From assembly GCA_009841615.1 (NCBI GenBank), contig VXLL01000029.1, positions 1 to 64,000 of the forward strand: a stretch of 64,000 nucleotides of DNA, written 5' to 3'. This DNA comes from Gammaproteobacteria bacterium (GTDB lineage: Bacteria > Pseudomonadota > Gammaproteobacteria > Pseudomonadales > Azotimanducaceae). Positions 56,037 to 64,000 of this stretch are shown here, piece by piece. Each line of letters begins with the position of its first letter. The first letter of the stretch is position 1. The notes under the pieces were generated by a model that saw only the letters and a program-made list of their open reading frames with translations, made no database searches and was not told the origin of the DNA. A program made the position numbers and the translations under genes.

Positions 56037-58016
56037 TTGAGTAATCGAAACACCCTTGCAATAACCGTGCTCAGAATCCGATCCCTTCGTACGAAGATTT
56101 TTGTATTTGGAGTCGGACTGTTGATGGGTCTTGGCGGAACTGCCTGTGTCTTATATCTACTCCTAGATAATTCAAACTTTTCGCTAGAAAATCCCTCCAA
56201 CAGAACAGCGAAAACGGAACCAGTTTCATATTCAAACACGGCTAGTACAACTAACTCTAGTGTATCACGTGAAAACGCATCGACTCCTTCCAATGTCGCC
56301 GATATAGTCTTTTCAAAACACGCTTTTGCTCGTAGAGCGACGATAACATTTCGGGCCGAATCGCTCTCTGAAGACCAAGCGCTGACTAGGCTTGATCAGT
56401 CCACCTCACCATCATGGCAAGTCTCATCAGCTGTTCGTATTGATGTGCAAACCACGCTATTACAAAAGCTTTCGCTCTCAGCACCGGAAAGAGCGCTCAA
56501 ATTCGCGTTGGCACGCGATGAACAGGAACACGCTTGGATGGTCAAGGTGATATTTGGAATTTGGGCTAGTACACACCTCGACGACGCGATCGTGCGAGCG
56601 AAAAAATTGGACGATCATTTGGTACGAACGGCACTTTCTGCGATCTTGAGTACTCGCGACGATTTACCACTTGATCGACATCGTGAAATCGCGAAGGAAC
56701 TCGGCAAGGAGAATGTCGCGTTTATAAATTACTTTGAGCATCTCACTAGATCACCGATTAAAAATCCGAAGGACACTTGGTCCGAAATAGTCGACATAGC
56801 TAGACAGGAGGGTCTTCAAGTTATATCCCAATATAGACTGAGTCGCCTGGGTGTTGCGTGGGTAAACAAAGAGGGAATGGCTGCACTCGACGAGATTAGA
56901 ACGTCGCTTCCAGCCGATTTCAATTCTACTTTGATATTCTCAATGATTTTCAGTTCTCTTGCCGAAAATGCGCCTCAGGAGACTTTTGATTACGTAATCA
57001 ACAACTTTGCAGATCAAGCAAGAGAATTGATTCAAGACAGTAACCTTTTGGCAAAATGGGCTCGTAGCGATCCACTTGCTATGATAGCAGCCGTTCCGAA
57101 TGTACCAGGACCAGGTTTTCCGGATCAACTATTCAGCCAAGCGGTTTCCGAATGGGCGGAAAGCAATCCTCGTCACTGCCTGGAACATATGGAGCAAATT
57201 CCGCGAGCGTATCGATTAGAAGCCAGCAGAACTGCGATTCGGGTAATTGCGAGAACTTCACCCGCTGAAGCTGCCGAGTATGTATTGAACATACCGGGTA
57301 CTGAATCTCGTCTATGGTCCGCTGAAGCCTTAGTCCGACAGTGGTCGGATCAAGATGTCGAGGGCGCAGTGGGATGGGTACTTAACATATCAGAAGAGGA
57401 TCCAATGCGTTTCGAACTCATTGAATCCCTAGCGAGCAGACTTCTTTACACAGACCTTGAACTCGCGTTTCAACTCGCACTCGAACAACCGATCAGCGAG
57501 GATCGGTACTTTCCAATTACTACTAGAAGTTTGGAGTCAAGGCTTTTAAATAGCATTACTCGGTACGATTTGGATTTGGCCATCGAGTTGTTACCTCAGG
57601 TCCGAGACGCTGGTTACAGCAAAGTCTTAGCGTACGCTACCATAGGAAAAGAGTTGTTTGAAAAGGGTGAGGCAGCGCGAGCCATGAGCCTCGCAAATGA
57701 ATTGTCCCCAGAACTGCAAGCTAAATATTTTCACCGAGTCGCTCTAGGACGGGCAATGCGAGATCCAAGTGGATTGCTTGAAGTATTTGATGATTTTCCA
57801 ATCGAGTTAAAGTCAAAAATTGCGTTAACTATTAGGGTAACGACTCGAGCTTCTAGAATGCTTGCCGAAGAAGAGTTAGCTTGGCTGGAGAGCCACATTA
57901 CCGCCGAAGAAACCGTGTTATTCGATGAACTCAAAGAAATCTTCAAGACAAACCTGTCTCCAGAAGCTAAAGACAATTTACGTGCAGAAAAACTACGAGA
58001 ACTCTTCGGTTGGTAG
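56037..58016 (+). CDS. Membrane-anchored solenoid protein (family B), first gene of pair
   Basis: 659 residues from TTG 56037; start uncertain, with no strong ribosome site, and GTG 56067 is also possible. Anchor at about residues 20-43 (IFVFGVGLLMGLGGTACVLYLLL). Signature: FGIWASTHLDDAI, LSTRDDLP, EIAKELGKE. Repeats: QDVEGAVGWVLNIS, TDLELAFQLALEQP, DLAIELLPQVRDAG. Followed by the 58128 gene after 111 nt. Confidence 0.83.
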   Translation: MSNRNTLAITVLRIRSLRTKIFVFGVGLLMGLGGTACVLYLLLDNSNFSLENPSNRTAKTEPVSYSNTASTTNSSVSRENASTPSNVADIVFSKHAFARRATITFRAESLSEDQALTRLDQSTSPSWQVSSAVRIDVQTTLLQKLSLSAPERALKFALARDEQEHAWMVKVIFGIWASTHLDDAIVRAKKLDDHLVRTALSAILSTRDDLPLDRHREIAKELGKENVAFINYFEHLTRSPIKNPKDTWSEIVDIARQEGLQVISQYRLSRLGVAWVNKEGMAALDEIRTSLPADFNSTLIFSMIFSSLAENAPQETFDYVINNFADQARELIQDSNLLAKWARSDPLAMIAAVPNVPGPGFPDQLFSQAVSEWAESNPRHCLEHMEQIPRAYRLEASRTAIRVIARTSPAEAAEYVLNIPGTESRLWSAEALVRQWSDQDVEGAVGWVLNISEEDPMRFELIESLASRLLYTDLELAFQLALEQPISEDRYFPITTRSLESRLLNSITRYDLDLAIELLPQVRDAGYSKVLAYATIGKELFEKGEAARAMSLANELSPELQAKYFHRVALGRAMRDPSGLLEVFDDFPIELKSKIALTIRVTTRASRMLAEEELAWLESHITAEETVLFDELKEIFKTNLSPEAKDNLRAEKLRELFGW

Positions 58017-58127
58017 TGTTTCTTGCGAAGTCCTTTTTTGTCCGTACCACGATTTTCAGCCAATGAACCTGTCAAATCGATTGAACTTGAATTTGTACTG
58101 TCTCACATATAAGGAAGGACTGTTGCC

Positions 58128-60035
58128 TTGAAACGATCTGTCGGTTTCCTTCTACTTCTTCTAACTTCTGGTATCGTGGTTGGTGTTGGGAGCATGTGCT
58201 TGATATATCTCGCAACCTCGTCAAAGGGTAAGACAGAGAATTACGTATCTCACGAGTTTTCCGATACACCCTCGGCTCAACCAATAATTAAAAATAACGA
58301 AATAGCTGAATCCGAACACGTCAAGCCGACTGACAGACACAGCACTTTATCGATTGAAGACCCGAGCTTACACAGGAACTCCTTTCTACGCAGATTCGCA
58401 ATATATTCCTATGTGTCAGGTTTAACCGAGCAGGCTTTAACACACGAGCTACAAGAAAGTTCTCAAGCTAGGGCCGATCTGTCGTACCGAATTCGCGACG
58501 AACTTCAACTAGCGTTATTGGAACGATTAGCGATGAACGATCGGGGTGCTGCGTTGAACTTTGCTGTTGTCCTGGACGAGTTAGCCGCAAGCGTGTCCAA
58601 CCAAAAACAAGCCTTGCGAGATTCCATACCTGACACAGAGATTGCGCACATGCCCCTAGTCCAGTACATGTTCACAGAGTGGGCATTGAACGATCTAAAA
58701 GGTGCGATGGATAAAGCTAGTTCGTTGGATACGGTAGTTAAAAGTAATGCGTTGACTGGGATTTTGTCCGCACAAGTAGGGGAACCTTTAACAACGTATC
58801 GCGATATTGCTAAAGAGTTAGGGGACGAACAACTAGGAATAGACACTTACATCTCCGTATTGACTATGTCGTTAGACGAGAATCCTAAGGTGGTTTGGGA
58901 AGAACTCGTGTCTTTATCTAATAGTGATATATTTGTCGAGAAACAGACATTTAATACTTTCGCTAGACTGTGGTATAAACAAGTGGGATTCAGCGTGATC
59001 GACGAAATTCAAAAAAGCACTATAAACGAAGATATCAAATTTAACGCAATACAACAGATATTCTGGCGAGAAACCAACGATGACCATGAACAAGCGTTCG
59101 AAGCTGCGAGGAAATTACCTGAAACCCGCCAATACTCGGGGATCTTGAGCTACGTCGTTCGTGGATGGGCTTTTTCCGATCCACGATCAGCCTATCAGGC
59201 TGCAAGTAGCATTGAGCGAAGTGCGTTACGGCAAAATCTTCAAACTGCTGCAGTAATCGAGTGGGCACATGCAGAGCCGCGGTATGTCGTTGACAATCTG
59301 GATAGTTTTCCAAACGTATATCACGTCAACGCAGTCAATAACGCATTGATAGAGATTTTGATTCAGTCCCCCAAGGAAGCAGCTGAGATTGCGTTGCGAC
59401 AAACAAACGCACATTTAAGACTTACCCTTCCTGCTAAGATTATGAGAACTTGGGTCGAGACTGATGTCGAAGCAGCTATTAATTGGGTCTACAACGGTCC
59501 AGTAAGCGATGAACGCCGGTACGAATGGGTTCGAGCGTTGATCACATTCTTAGACGATTCAGACCCGCGTCGAGCCTTTGAATTGGCTGTGGAACAGGAG
59601 CTACCAGGAGAAAAATTTTTCGCGGGGTATATAGGATTGGAAGCAAGTGTAATTTCGAATTTGGTCTATCGAAATCTCGAACTCGCAACTGAATTGCTAC
59701 CGAAAGTTCGAGAAGGCAATACAAAGCTAAGCGCATTCAATGATGTAGGAGATCGATACATTGTCCAAGGAAATCACAAGAAAGCCTTTGATCTCGGAGC
59801 ACAACTAGCCAAAGAGCAACAAGAAGAATATTTTCAGAATGTTTGCGCGACATGGGCGTCAAGGAACACAGAAGAGTTTGTAGCATCTATCAAGACTATA
59901 CCAACCGAGGAATTGCGGTCTAGCGTAGCACGACACGTGATCGAGCACATGAGCGGATATTTCACTGAATCCCAACTTAATGTTTTAAAACTTCACCTCT
60001 CAGATTCCGACAGACAAGCACTGGAAAACCGATAG
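58128..60035 (+). CDS. Membrane-anchored solenoid protein (family B), second gene of pair, TTG start
   Basis: 635 residues from TTG 58128, with GGAAGGA about 8 nt upstream. Anchor at about residues 5-27 (VGFLLLLLTSGIVVGVGSMCLIYL). Signature: FTEWALNDLKGAM, LSAQVGEP (RDDL lost), DIAKELGDE. Repeats: SDPRSAYQAAS, TDVEAAINWVYNG, SDPRRAFELAVEQ, NLELATELLPKVREG; C-terminus FTESQLNVLKLHL. Convergent with the 60178 gene. Confidence 0.85.
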   Translation: MKRSVGFLLLLLTSGIVVGVGSMCLIYLATSSKGKTENYVSHEFSDTPSAQPIIKNNEIAESEHVKPTDRHSTLSIEDPSLHRNSFLRRFAIYSYVSGLTEQALTHELQESSQARADLSYRIRDELQLALLERLAMNDRGAALNFAVVLDELAASVSNQKQALRDSIPDTEIAHMPLVQYMFTEWALNDLKGAMDKASSLDTVVKSNALTGILSAQVGEPLTTYRDIAKELGDEQLGIDTYISVLTMSLDENPKVVWEELVSLSNSDIFVEKQTFNTFARLWYKQVGFSVIDEIQKSTINEDIKFNAIQQIFWRETNDDHEQAFEAARKLPETRQYSGILSYVVRGWAFSDPRSAYQAASSIERSALRQNLQTAAVIEWAHAEPRYVVDNLDSFPNVYHVNAVNNALIEILIQSPKEAAEIALRQTNAHLRLTLPAKIMRTWVETDVEAAINWVYNGPVSDERRYEWVRALITFLDDSDPRRAFELAVEQELPGEKFFAGYIGLEASVISNLVYRNLELATELLPKVREGNTKLSAFNDVGDRYIVQGNHKKAFDLGAQLAKEQQEEYFQNVCATWASRNTEEFVASIKTIPTEELRSSVARHVIEHMSGYFTESQLNVLKLHLSDSDRQALENR

Positions 60036-60177
60036 AAGACTGGTCCTTCACTCAACGGTTACAAGTTGTCGTTGTGCTCGGGTCTAGCTCCCTAACTTCG
60101 ACAGCGCTACAATCGACGATTCACTAGTTTAGTCAGTTGATGCAGCTACTAAAAGCTGACACCCCCGATCGGACTAA

Positions 60178-62013
60178 TTATTCGAGCCACCCGTGAACAA
60201 AGGCCGGTACATACTTTTTTATTCCCTCCTTTTGCTCGGGGGAGAGAAATCGAAAAATTGAATGCATTCTCGCTAATGCAACTCCCAAATTCTCGGAAAT
60301 CTTCTCCGAGGGTAAGTGTTCCAATTTTTCGTACAAATCTTCCGGATCGTTGTAAGCCCAAGTATCAGCGAAATGGGCAAAGTACTCATACTGAACCTCG
60401 GGTGATGAGTCTGCTTCAAGTTCGAGTGCCAATTCGGATCTTCCCTTAACCACCAACGCACTGCCAATCGCTTTATTTGCTTGATGTCGTGTTTCTTTGG
60501 TGCGTGAGTAATTCAACAAAGAAATCGCTTCATCTACATTGAAGCTCGCTACTTCTGTGATCACAGCGGCTTCTAGTCCTATTTTGGAAGCGGAATGAAG
60601 TGGTTGATCTAGTGCCACAGTTATGGCCAATTGGATATCTTCTTGGGCAAGGCTACGCAATATCTGGATGTGCAAATTCTGTTTCGAATTACTGAAATCC
60701 GGATTGGAGTTCACCCATCGCAGTGCGCCTTCATGATCCTGTTTGGCCCATTCTCGCACAATCGCTGTCGCCAGATTATTCCTCATCACAATGTTGTCAA
60801 TTGTTGAAAACAACGACGCGGCAGTCTCTGGAGATTCACGCGCTAGTGCTGTTAGCGCTTCCCCTCGGCTCCATTCGCGAAGACCCGAGGGTATTTGATC
60901 AATCGCGTCGAGCACTTCGAGCGGCGTGGCCTCCACCCATGCAGAGATTGCAAGTTTCTGTAAATGTTCGCGCGTTTGTGGTTTGGTAACCGCCGATGCA
61001 GCATCGAACGCAGTTCGTGGATTAATGTCAGCAGCACTTGATACTAATCGTGAGAGTACGTTTAGATTTCGAAGATCAATGGTGTTCGCCATTTCAAGGG
61101 CACTATGCGGATTGTCTTTAGCAATATTCTCAAGGATCTGTCCAATCAACAAGACATGGTCTTCTCTTTTTCTCATTACTTCGTTGATTGCATTTAGAGT
61201 TTCATTTCCTTCCTTCGCAATCCATGCTTGGGCGATTTCGACAATAGCCCGTTGCTGCACAGTACTATATGGGCTCGTCTTACCGAATGTATCAATGAAT
61301 CGCTTCCAAGCCGTTTTAGGATCTAGAATTTCTTCGGCAACCATTCCCAGAGCAATTTGATCGATCGCTATTTGCTCGTCTCCTAATCGGCGAGCAAGTT
61401 CACGCCGATCCCTTTCCGACAGATCGTAGCGAGCGGTCAAAATACCTTCCACCGCGTGTCGTTTGTTCGGGTTGATGAGATCGGCCGCCTCTGCAACCGC
61501 TCGATCTAGATCAGCCACCGCCCATTCTTGAAAGACTAACCCAATCAACGATGGTGACAGACTGCCTGACATGTTCCCAAACAATCCTAAGGCTTGCTTT
61601 GGATTGTGTGTTGCTAGACCTTGTACGAGTGCTCTTTGTATATCGACTCGGAGGTGCTTTGGCTCTAAATCTGCTGATTGCTCGAGAAAAGTCTCTAGAT
61701 TTTTGACACTCGCAACGTTGGTAAAGTTGTAGAGGACCCTCAAACGTTCAACGTTTTTTGCAGATTTGAGCAATGCCACGAGTTCCTGAACGTTGTTGAT
61801 CGAGCCTGCTATAGCTGTGAATTGGTTGGCTAGTTCTTGTTCGGTGTTTCCGTTGGTGGATTGTGTTACATATGTTTCATCGTTGCGTAGCCCCGAGTCA
61901 TCGCGGTCAATCAACAGTACGGAAACTGTTCCAGTAGTGACACCTACGAGCACTCCTACACCTATTAGAAGTGTTGGAAGCATGAGGTGCCTTTTTCGAA
62001 CGTGTGTGTTCAT
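60178..62013 (-). CDS. Membrane-anchored solenoid protein (family B), second gene of pair
   Basis: 611 residues from ATG 62013. Anchor at about residues 11-34 (MLPTLLIGVGVLVGVTTGTVSVLL). Signature: FQEWAVADLDRAV, LTARYDLS, ELARRLGDE. Repeats: INPRTAFDAASA, QDHEGALRWVNSNP, NVDEAISLLNYSR; C-terminus LSPEQKEGIKKYV. Starts 44 nt after the stop of the 62058 gene, so a likely two-gene operon. Confidence 0.86.
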   Translation of the reverse strand: MNTHVRKRHLMLPTLLIGVGVLVGVTTGTVSVLLIDRDDSGLRNDETYVTQSTNGNTEQELANQFTAIAGSINNVQELVALLKSAKNVERLRVLYNFTNVASVKNLETFLEQSADLEPKHLRVDIQRALVQGLATHNPKQALGLFGNMSGSLSPSLIGLVFQEWAVADLDRAVAEAADLINPNKRHAVEGILTARYDLSERDRRELARRLGDEQIAIDQIALGMVAEEILDPKTAWKRFIDTFGKTSPYSTVQQRAIVEIAQAWIAKEGNETLNAINEVMRKREDHVLLIGQILENIAKDNPHSALEMANTIDLRNLNVLSRLVSSAADINPRTAFDAASAVTKPQTREHLQKLAISAWVEATPLEVLDAIDQIPSGLREWSRGEALTALARESPETAASLFSTIDNIVMRNNLATAIVREWAKQDHEGALRWVNSNPDFSNSKQNLHIQILRSLAQEDIQLAITVALDQPLHSASKIGLEAAVITEVASFNVDEAISLLNYSRTKETRHQANKAIGSALVVKGRSELALELEADSSPEVQYEYFAHFADTWAYNDPEDLYEKLEHLPSEKISENLGVALARMHSIFRFLSPEQKEGIKKYVPAFVHGWLE

Positions 62014-62057
62014 AGCGTGTGTGTTATTTCTTAAATCACCGTGGTGGTCTGGGGTAC

Positions 62058-63854
62058 CTATTCACTCAAAGAACTCTTTAACGTGTTAAGTTGCTCTGTC
62101 GAGAGCGTATTAGTGAAGCTGTTAATCATCAAAAGCTCTCGTATCATATTCGACCTTATTTGTTCTGACGGTAGACTCCCCAAGTGCTCTAACAAAGACT
62201 TTGGATCTCTAATCGCCCAAGTACTAGCCAGTCCATCGAAAAATGTTTGTTGAAATTCGTCAGACATGGTTGCGGATAACTCCATCACACGATCAATCTC
62301 TCCTTGCTCCACCAAAATGACACCGACCCTGATCTGTGCTTCTTCTAAAGTTTTTTGATTACGCGCGCTCTCCAACATGGCGAGGCCTCGCTCTACATCC
62401 ACTCGAGTAGTTTCCGCAATTACAAATGCTTCTACTCCAAATCCCCAACCATGATTTGGTTGTTTTAGGGCGAGCTCGAGCGCGAACGAGGAGTCTACAT
62501 GGGCTATATTTCCCAGTATATCGCCAATAAATTGCGGGAGCAGCTGTGTGGCTAGTTCATCGGTTTGAATCCATTGCCATGTAGCAACGGGATCATGTTC
62601 AACCCAATTGCGTATGAGATTTCCAACGACGACCTCTTTGGAGATCTTATCTTCGAGTAAGTGAAGCCAGTCAGGCACCAATTCGGGTGTTGTACTTCTC
62701 ATGTTCAACAACGCTTCGTGCTTACTCCAGCTTTGCAAACTGTCGGGTATTTGACTCAGTGCTTCTAAAAGTGAGATAGGGTCGCTACGAAACCAACCGC
62801 TTATGACGGATCGTTGCATCCGAAAGCGCTGGTCGCTCGATTCAACCACTTTTGCAACTTCGAGAGCTATTTGAGGATTCGTTTTTGCCCAGTCCGCGAA
62901 TGCTTCAGCGAGCACTTGAAGGTCCGTTTCCTTAATCCACCCCGCGGCCTCAAGAACCAGCTGCGGGTTGGATTGGTTCAGTTCCTGCAATAGGCCGCTC
63001 ATAATTGCGATACGACTGCCGTCGCTTTTCAGCGATGAGTAGACCGATTCAATAGCACTTACACCTGATTCTTCGGTCCAAACTGTCGCAACGTGTGCTA
63101 GCAATTGGATTTGTGCTTGACTCAACGATTCAAATTTGTTGCCATACTCGCTCAATAGTTCCGTCCACGTGGCTTGGGGGTCATCGATGTCTGATCCGAT
63201 TTTGGCTAGCGCAATACTGTCTATAGCAGAGTCTTCATCACCAAACTGAGCCGCGATTTCAAGGAGTCGATCTTTGGGGATATTCTCACTGCCCCGCAAT
63301 ATTCCTCGCAACGCGCTCTCGCTTTGAAGTGTATCTATGGTGTGAGCTAGTGCAATCGCTTGATCCAAGTCTGCGATAGCAAGTTCCATAAATGCTGATT
63401 CGATCAGTGTCTGGCGTCGAGTTTCTGGGATTTGTTCTATTGAAGAAATAGCCGCAATCGGATTCAACAACGAAAGTCTGCGAATAACTGAGTCTTGAAT
63501 CTCGTCTCTCAGTGTTGTGGGTCTGAAGTTCTCAGCTAGCTTAAAGAAGTCGCCGTGTTCGTCGACACTAGCCGAATGCAGAAAGTCGTGTAGCGTCAAT
63601 GTTCGATGAAATGGTCCTTTGGACTTTAGTTCCTGTTCAATGCGTGAAACGTCTATTGGAGAACCATCTGAAGAGGTCGAATTTGGTAGCGTCACTGGAA
63701 GACCACGACCATCGACATTAGACTCGCCTAAGGAAGATACTTTCGCGTTTGAGTCATTAAAGACTAAGAACACGAAACCTAATACTGCGCCTAGGCCAAA
63801 TACAAAACCCACCAGTATAAAGATGGTGTTTTTGAGTAATCGGGTTGGAATCAT
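62058..63854 (-). CDS. Membrane-anchored solenoid protein (family B), first gene of pair
   Basis: 598 residues from ATG 63854; a TTG at 63884 is in frame but adds only a basic decapeptide. Anchor at about residues 9-33 (NTIFILVGFVFGLGAVLGFVFLVF). Signature: FMELAIADLDQAI, LRGSENIP, EIAAQFGDE. Repeats: TNPQIALEVAKVVE, HDPVATWQWIQTDE, DVERGLAMLESAR; C-terminus LSTEQLNTLKSSL. The right-hand flank to 64000 shows no further gene start. Confidence 0.86.
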   Translation of the reverse strand: MIPTRLLKNTIFILVGFVFGLGAVLGFVFLVFNDSNAKVSSLGESNVDGRGLPVTLPNSTSSDGSPIDVSRIEQELKSKGPFHRTLTLHDFLHSASVDEHGDFFKLAENFRPTTLRDEIQDSVIRRLSLLNPIAAISSIEQIPETRRQTLIESAFMELAIADLDQAIALAHTIDTLQSESALRGILRGSENIPKDRLLEIAAQFGDEDSAIDSIALAKIGSDIDDPQATWTELLSEYGNKFESLSQAQIQLLAHVATVWTEESGVSAIESVYSSLKSDGSRIAIMSGLLQELNQSNPQLVLEAAGWIKETDLQVLAEAFADWAKTNPQIALEVAKVVESSDQRFRMQRSVISGWFRSDPISLLEALSQIPDSLQSWSKHEALLNMRSTTPELVPDWLHLLEDKISKEVVVGNLIRNWVEHDPVATWQWIQTDELATQLLPQFIGDILGNIAHVDSSFALELALKQPNHGWGFGVEAFVIAETTRVDVERGLAMLESARNQKTLEEAQIRVGVILVEQGEIDRVMELSATMSDEFQQTFFDGLASTWAIRDPKSLLEHLGSLPSEQIRSNMIRELLMINSFTNTLSTEQLNTLKSSLSE

Positions 63855-64000
63855 GTTTACTTCAATGGTTCGCCGCCGCTGCAAATTTAATTGTAAGCGA
63901 CTGCTAGCTTAAGTGTTTCAATGTTGTTTTATAATAAAAAAAATTGTTGTATCCGAATTAACCGAACCCAAATATGCTGAGTCGTCCCCGTCGAGTCCTA

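Noticed and set aside
55898..56293. 131-codon minus-strand frame
   Set aside because: Antisense to the start of the 56037 solenoid gene and without family features.

Overview
The window looks like an accessory region of a Gram-negative chromosome, most likely a marine gammaproteobacterium or a relative. That assignment is an inference from lipoprotein signal peptides, outer-membrane beta-barrels ending in Phe, IS3-type transposase remnants and AT-leaning DNA with clear GGAGG/GAGGAG ribosome sites. No rRNA, tRNA, CRISPR array or housekeeping gene was seen, so taxonomy cannot be fixed. TTG start codons are unusually common.

Two paralogous families fill most of it. Family A (eight genes plus two remnants) are exported TlpA-type thioredoxins: signal peptide, beta-rich N-terminal region with two F-x-I-x-G modules (the second like DUF4369), a helical linker, then a thioredoxin domain with WCxPC and a cis-Pro loop. 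Family B (twelve genes) are about 600-residue proteins with an N-terminal membrane anchor or signal peptide followed by helical repeats of the type x-DP-x-x-A-L-x-W, here called solenoid proteins. They share a signature near residues 150-220 (EW..LD.AI..A..L....R..AL..IL..RDDLS...R..IA..LG) and a C-terminal [LF][ST]..QL motif. Most family B genes occur as same-strand pairs.

Layout: 1-1.5 kb family A (cut by the window edge); 2-3.2 kb DUF3500; 3.5-7.2 kb family B pair 1; 7.7 kb beta-barrel; 8.5-10.5 kb ImmA/IrrE-type regulator with a nucleotidyltransferase-like partner; 10.7-17.6 kb three family A genes, a lipoprotein and an N-terminal family A remnant; 18-20 kb family B; 20.7 kb coiled-coil protein; 21.8-25.6 kb family B pair 2, a duplicate of pair 1; 26-33.2 kb a decayed zone with IS3 remnants, a frameshifted VOC gene, an FGE-sulfatase remnant, a family A gene and a second beta-barrel; 33.3-43.5 kb thioredoxin-ankyrin protein, TlpA-DUF547 fusion, two close family A genes around a family B gene; 43.6-47.4 kb two HExxH lipoproteins around a beta-barrel gene with a structured leader; 47.5-51.3 kb family B pair; 51.7-55.9 kb ABC-2 permease/M1-like fusion and a cysteine-less peroxiredoxin-like protein; 56-63.9 kb four family B genes as two convergent pairs.

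The physical mixing of an envelope thiol-redox family with an exported helical-repeat family suggests a shared cell-envelope job, for instance folding or redox control of secreted proteins with solenoids as scaffolds or clients. This link is inference. The strongest sequence-level clue to specialisation is a pair of extra cysteines that co-occur only in a subset of the family A proteins.
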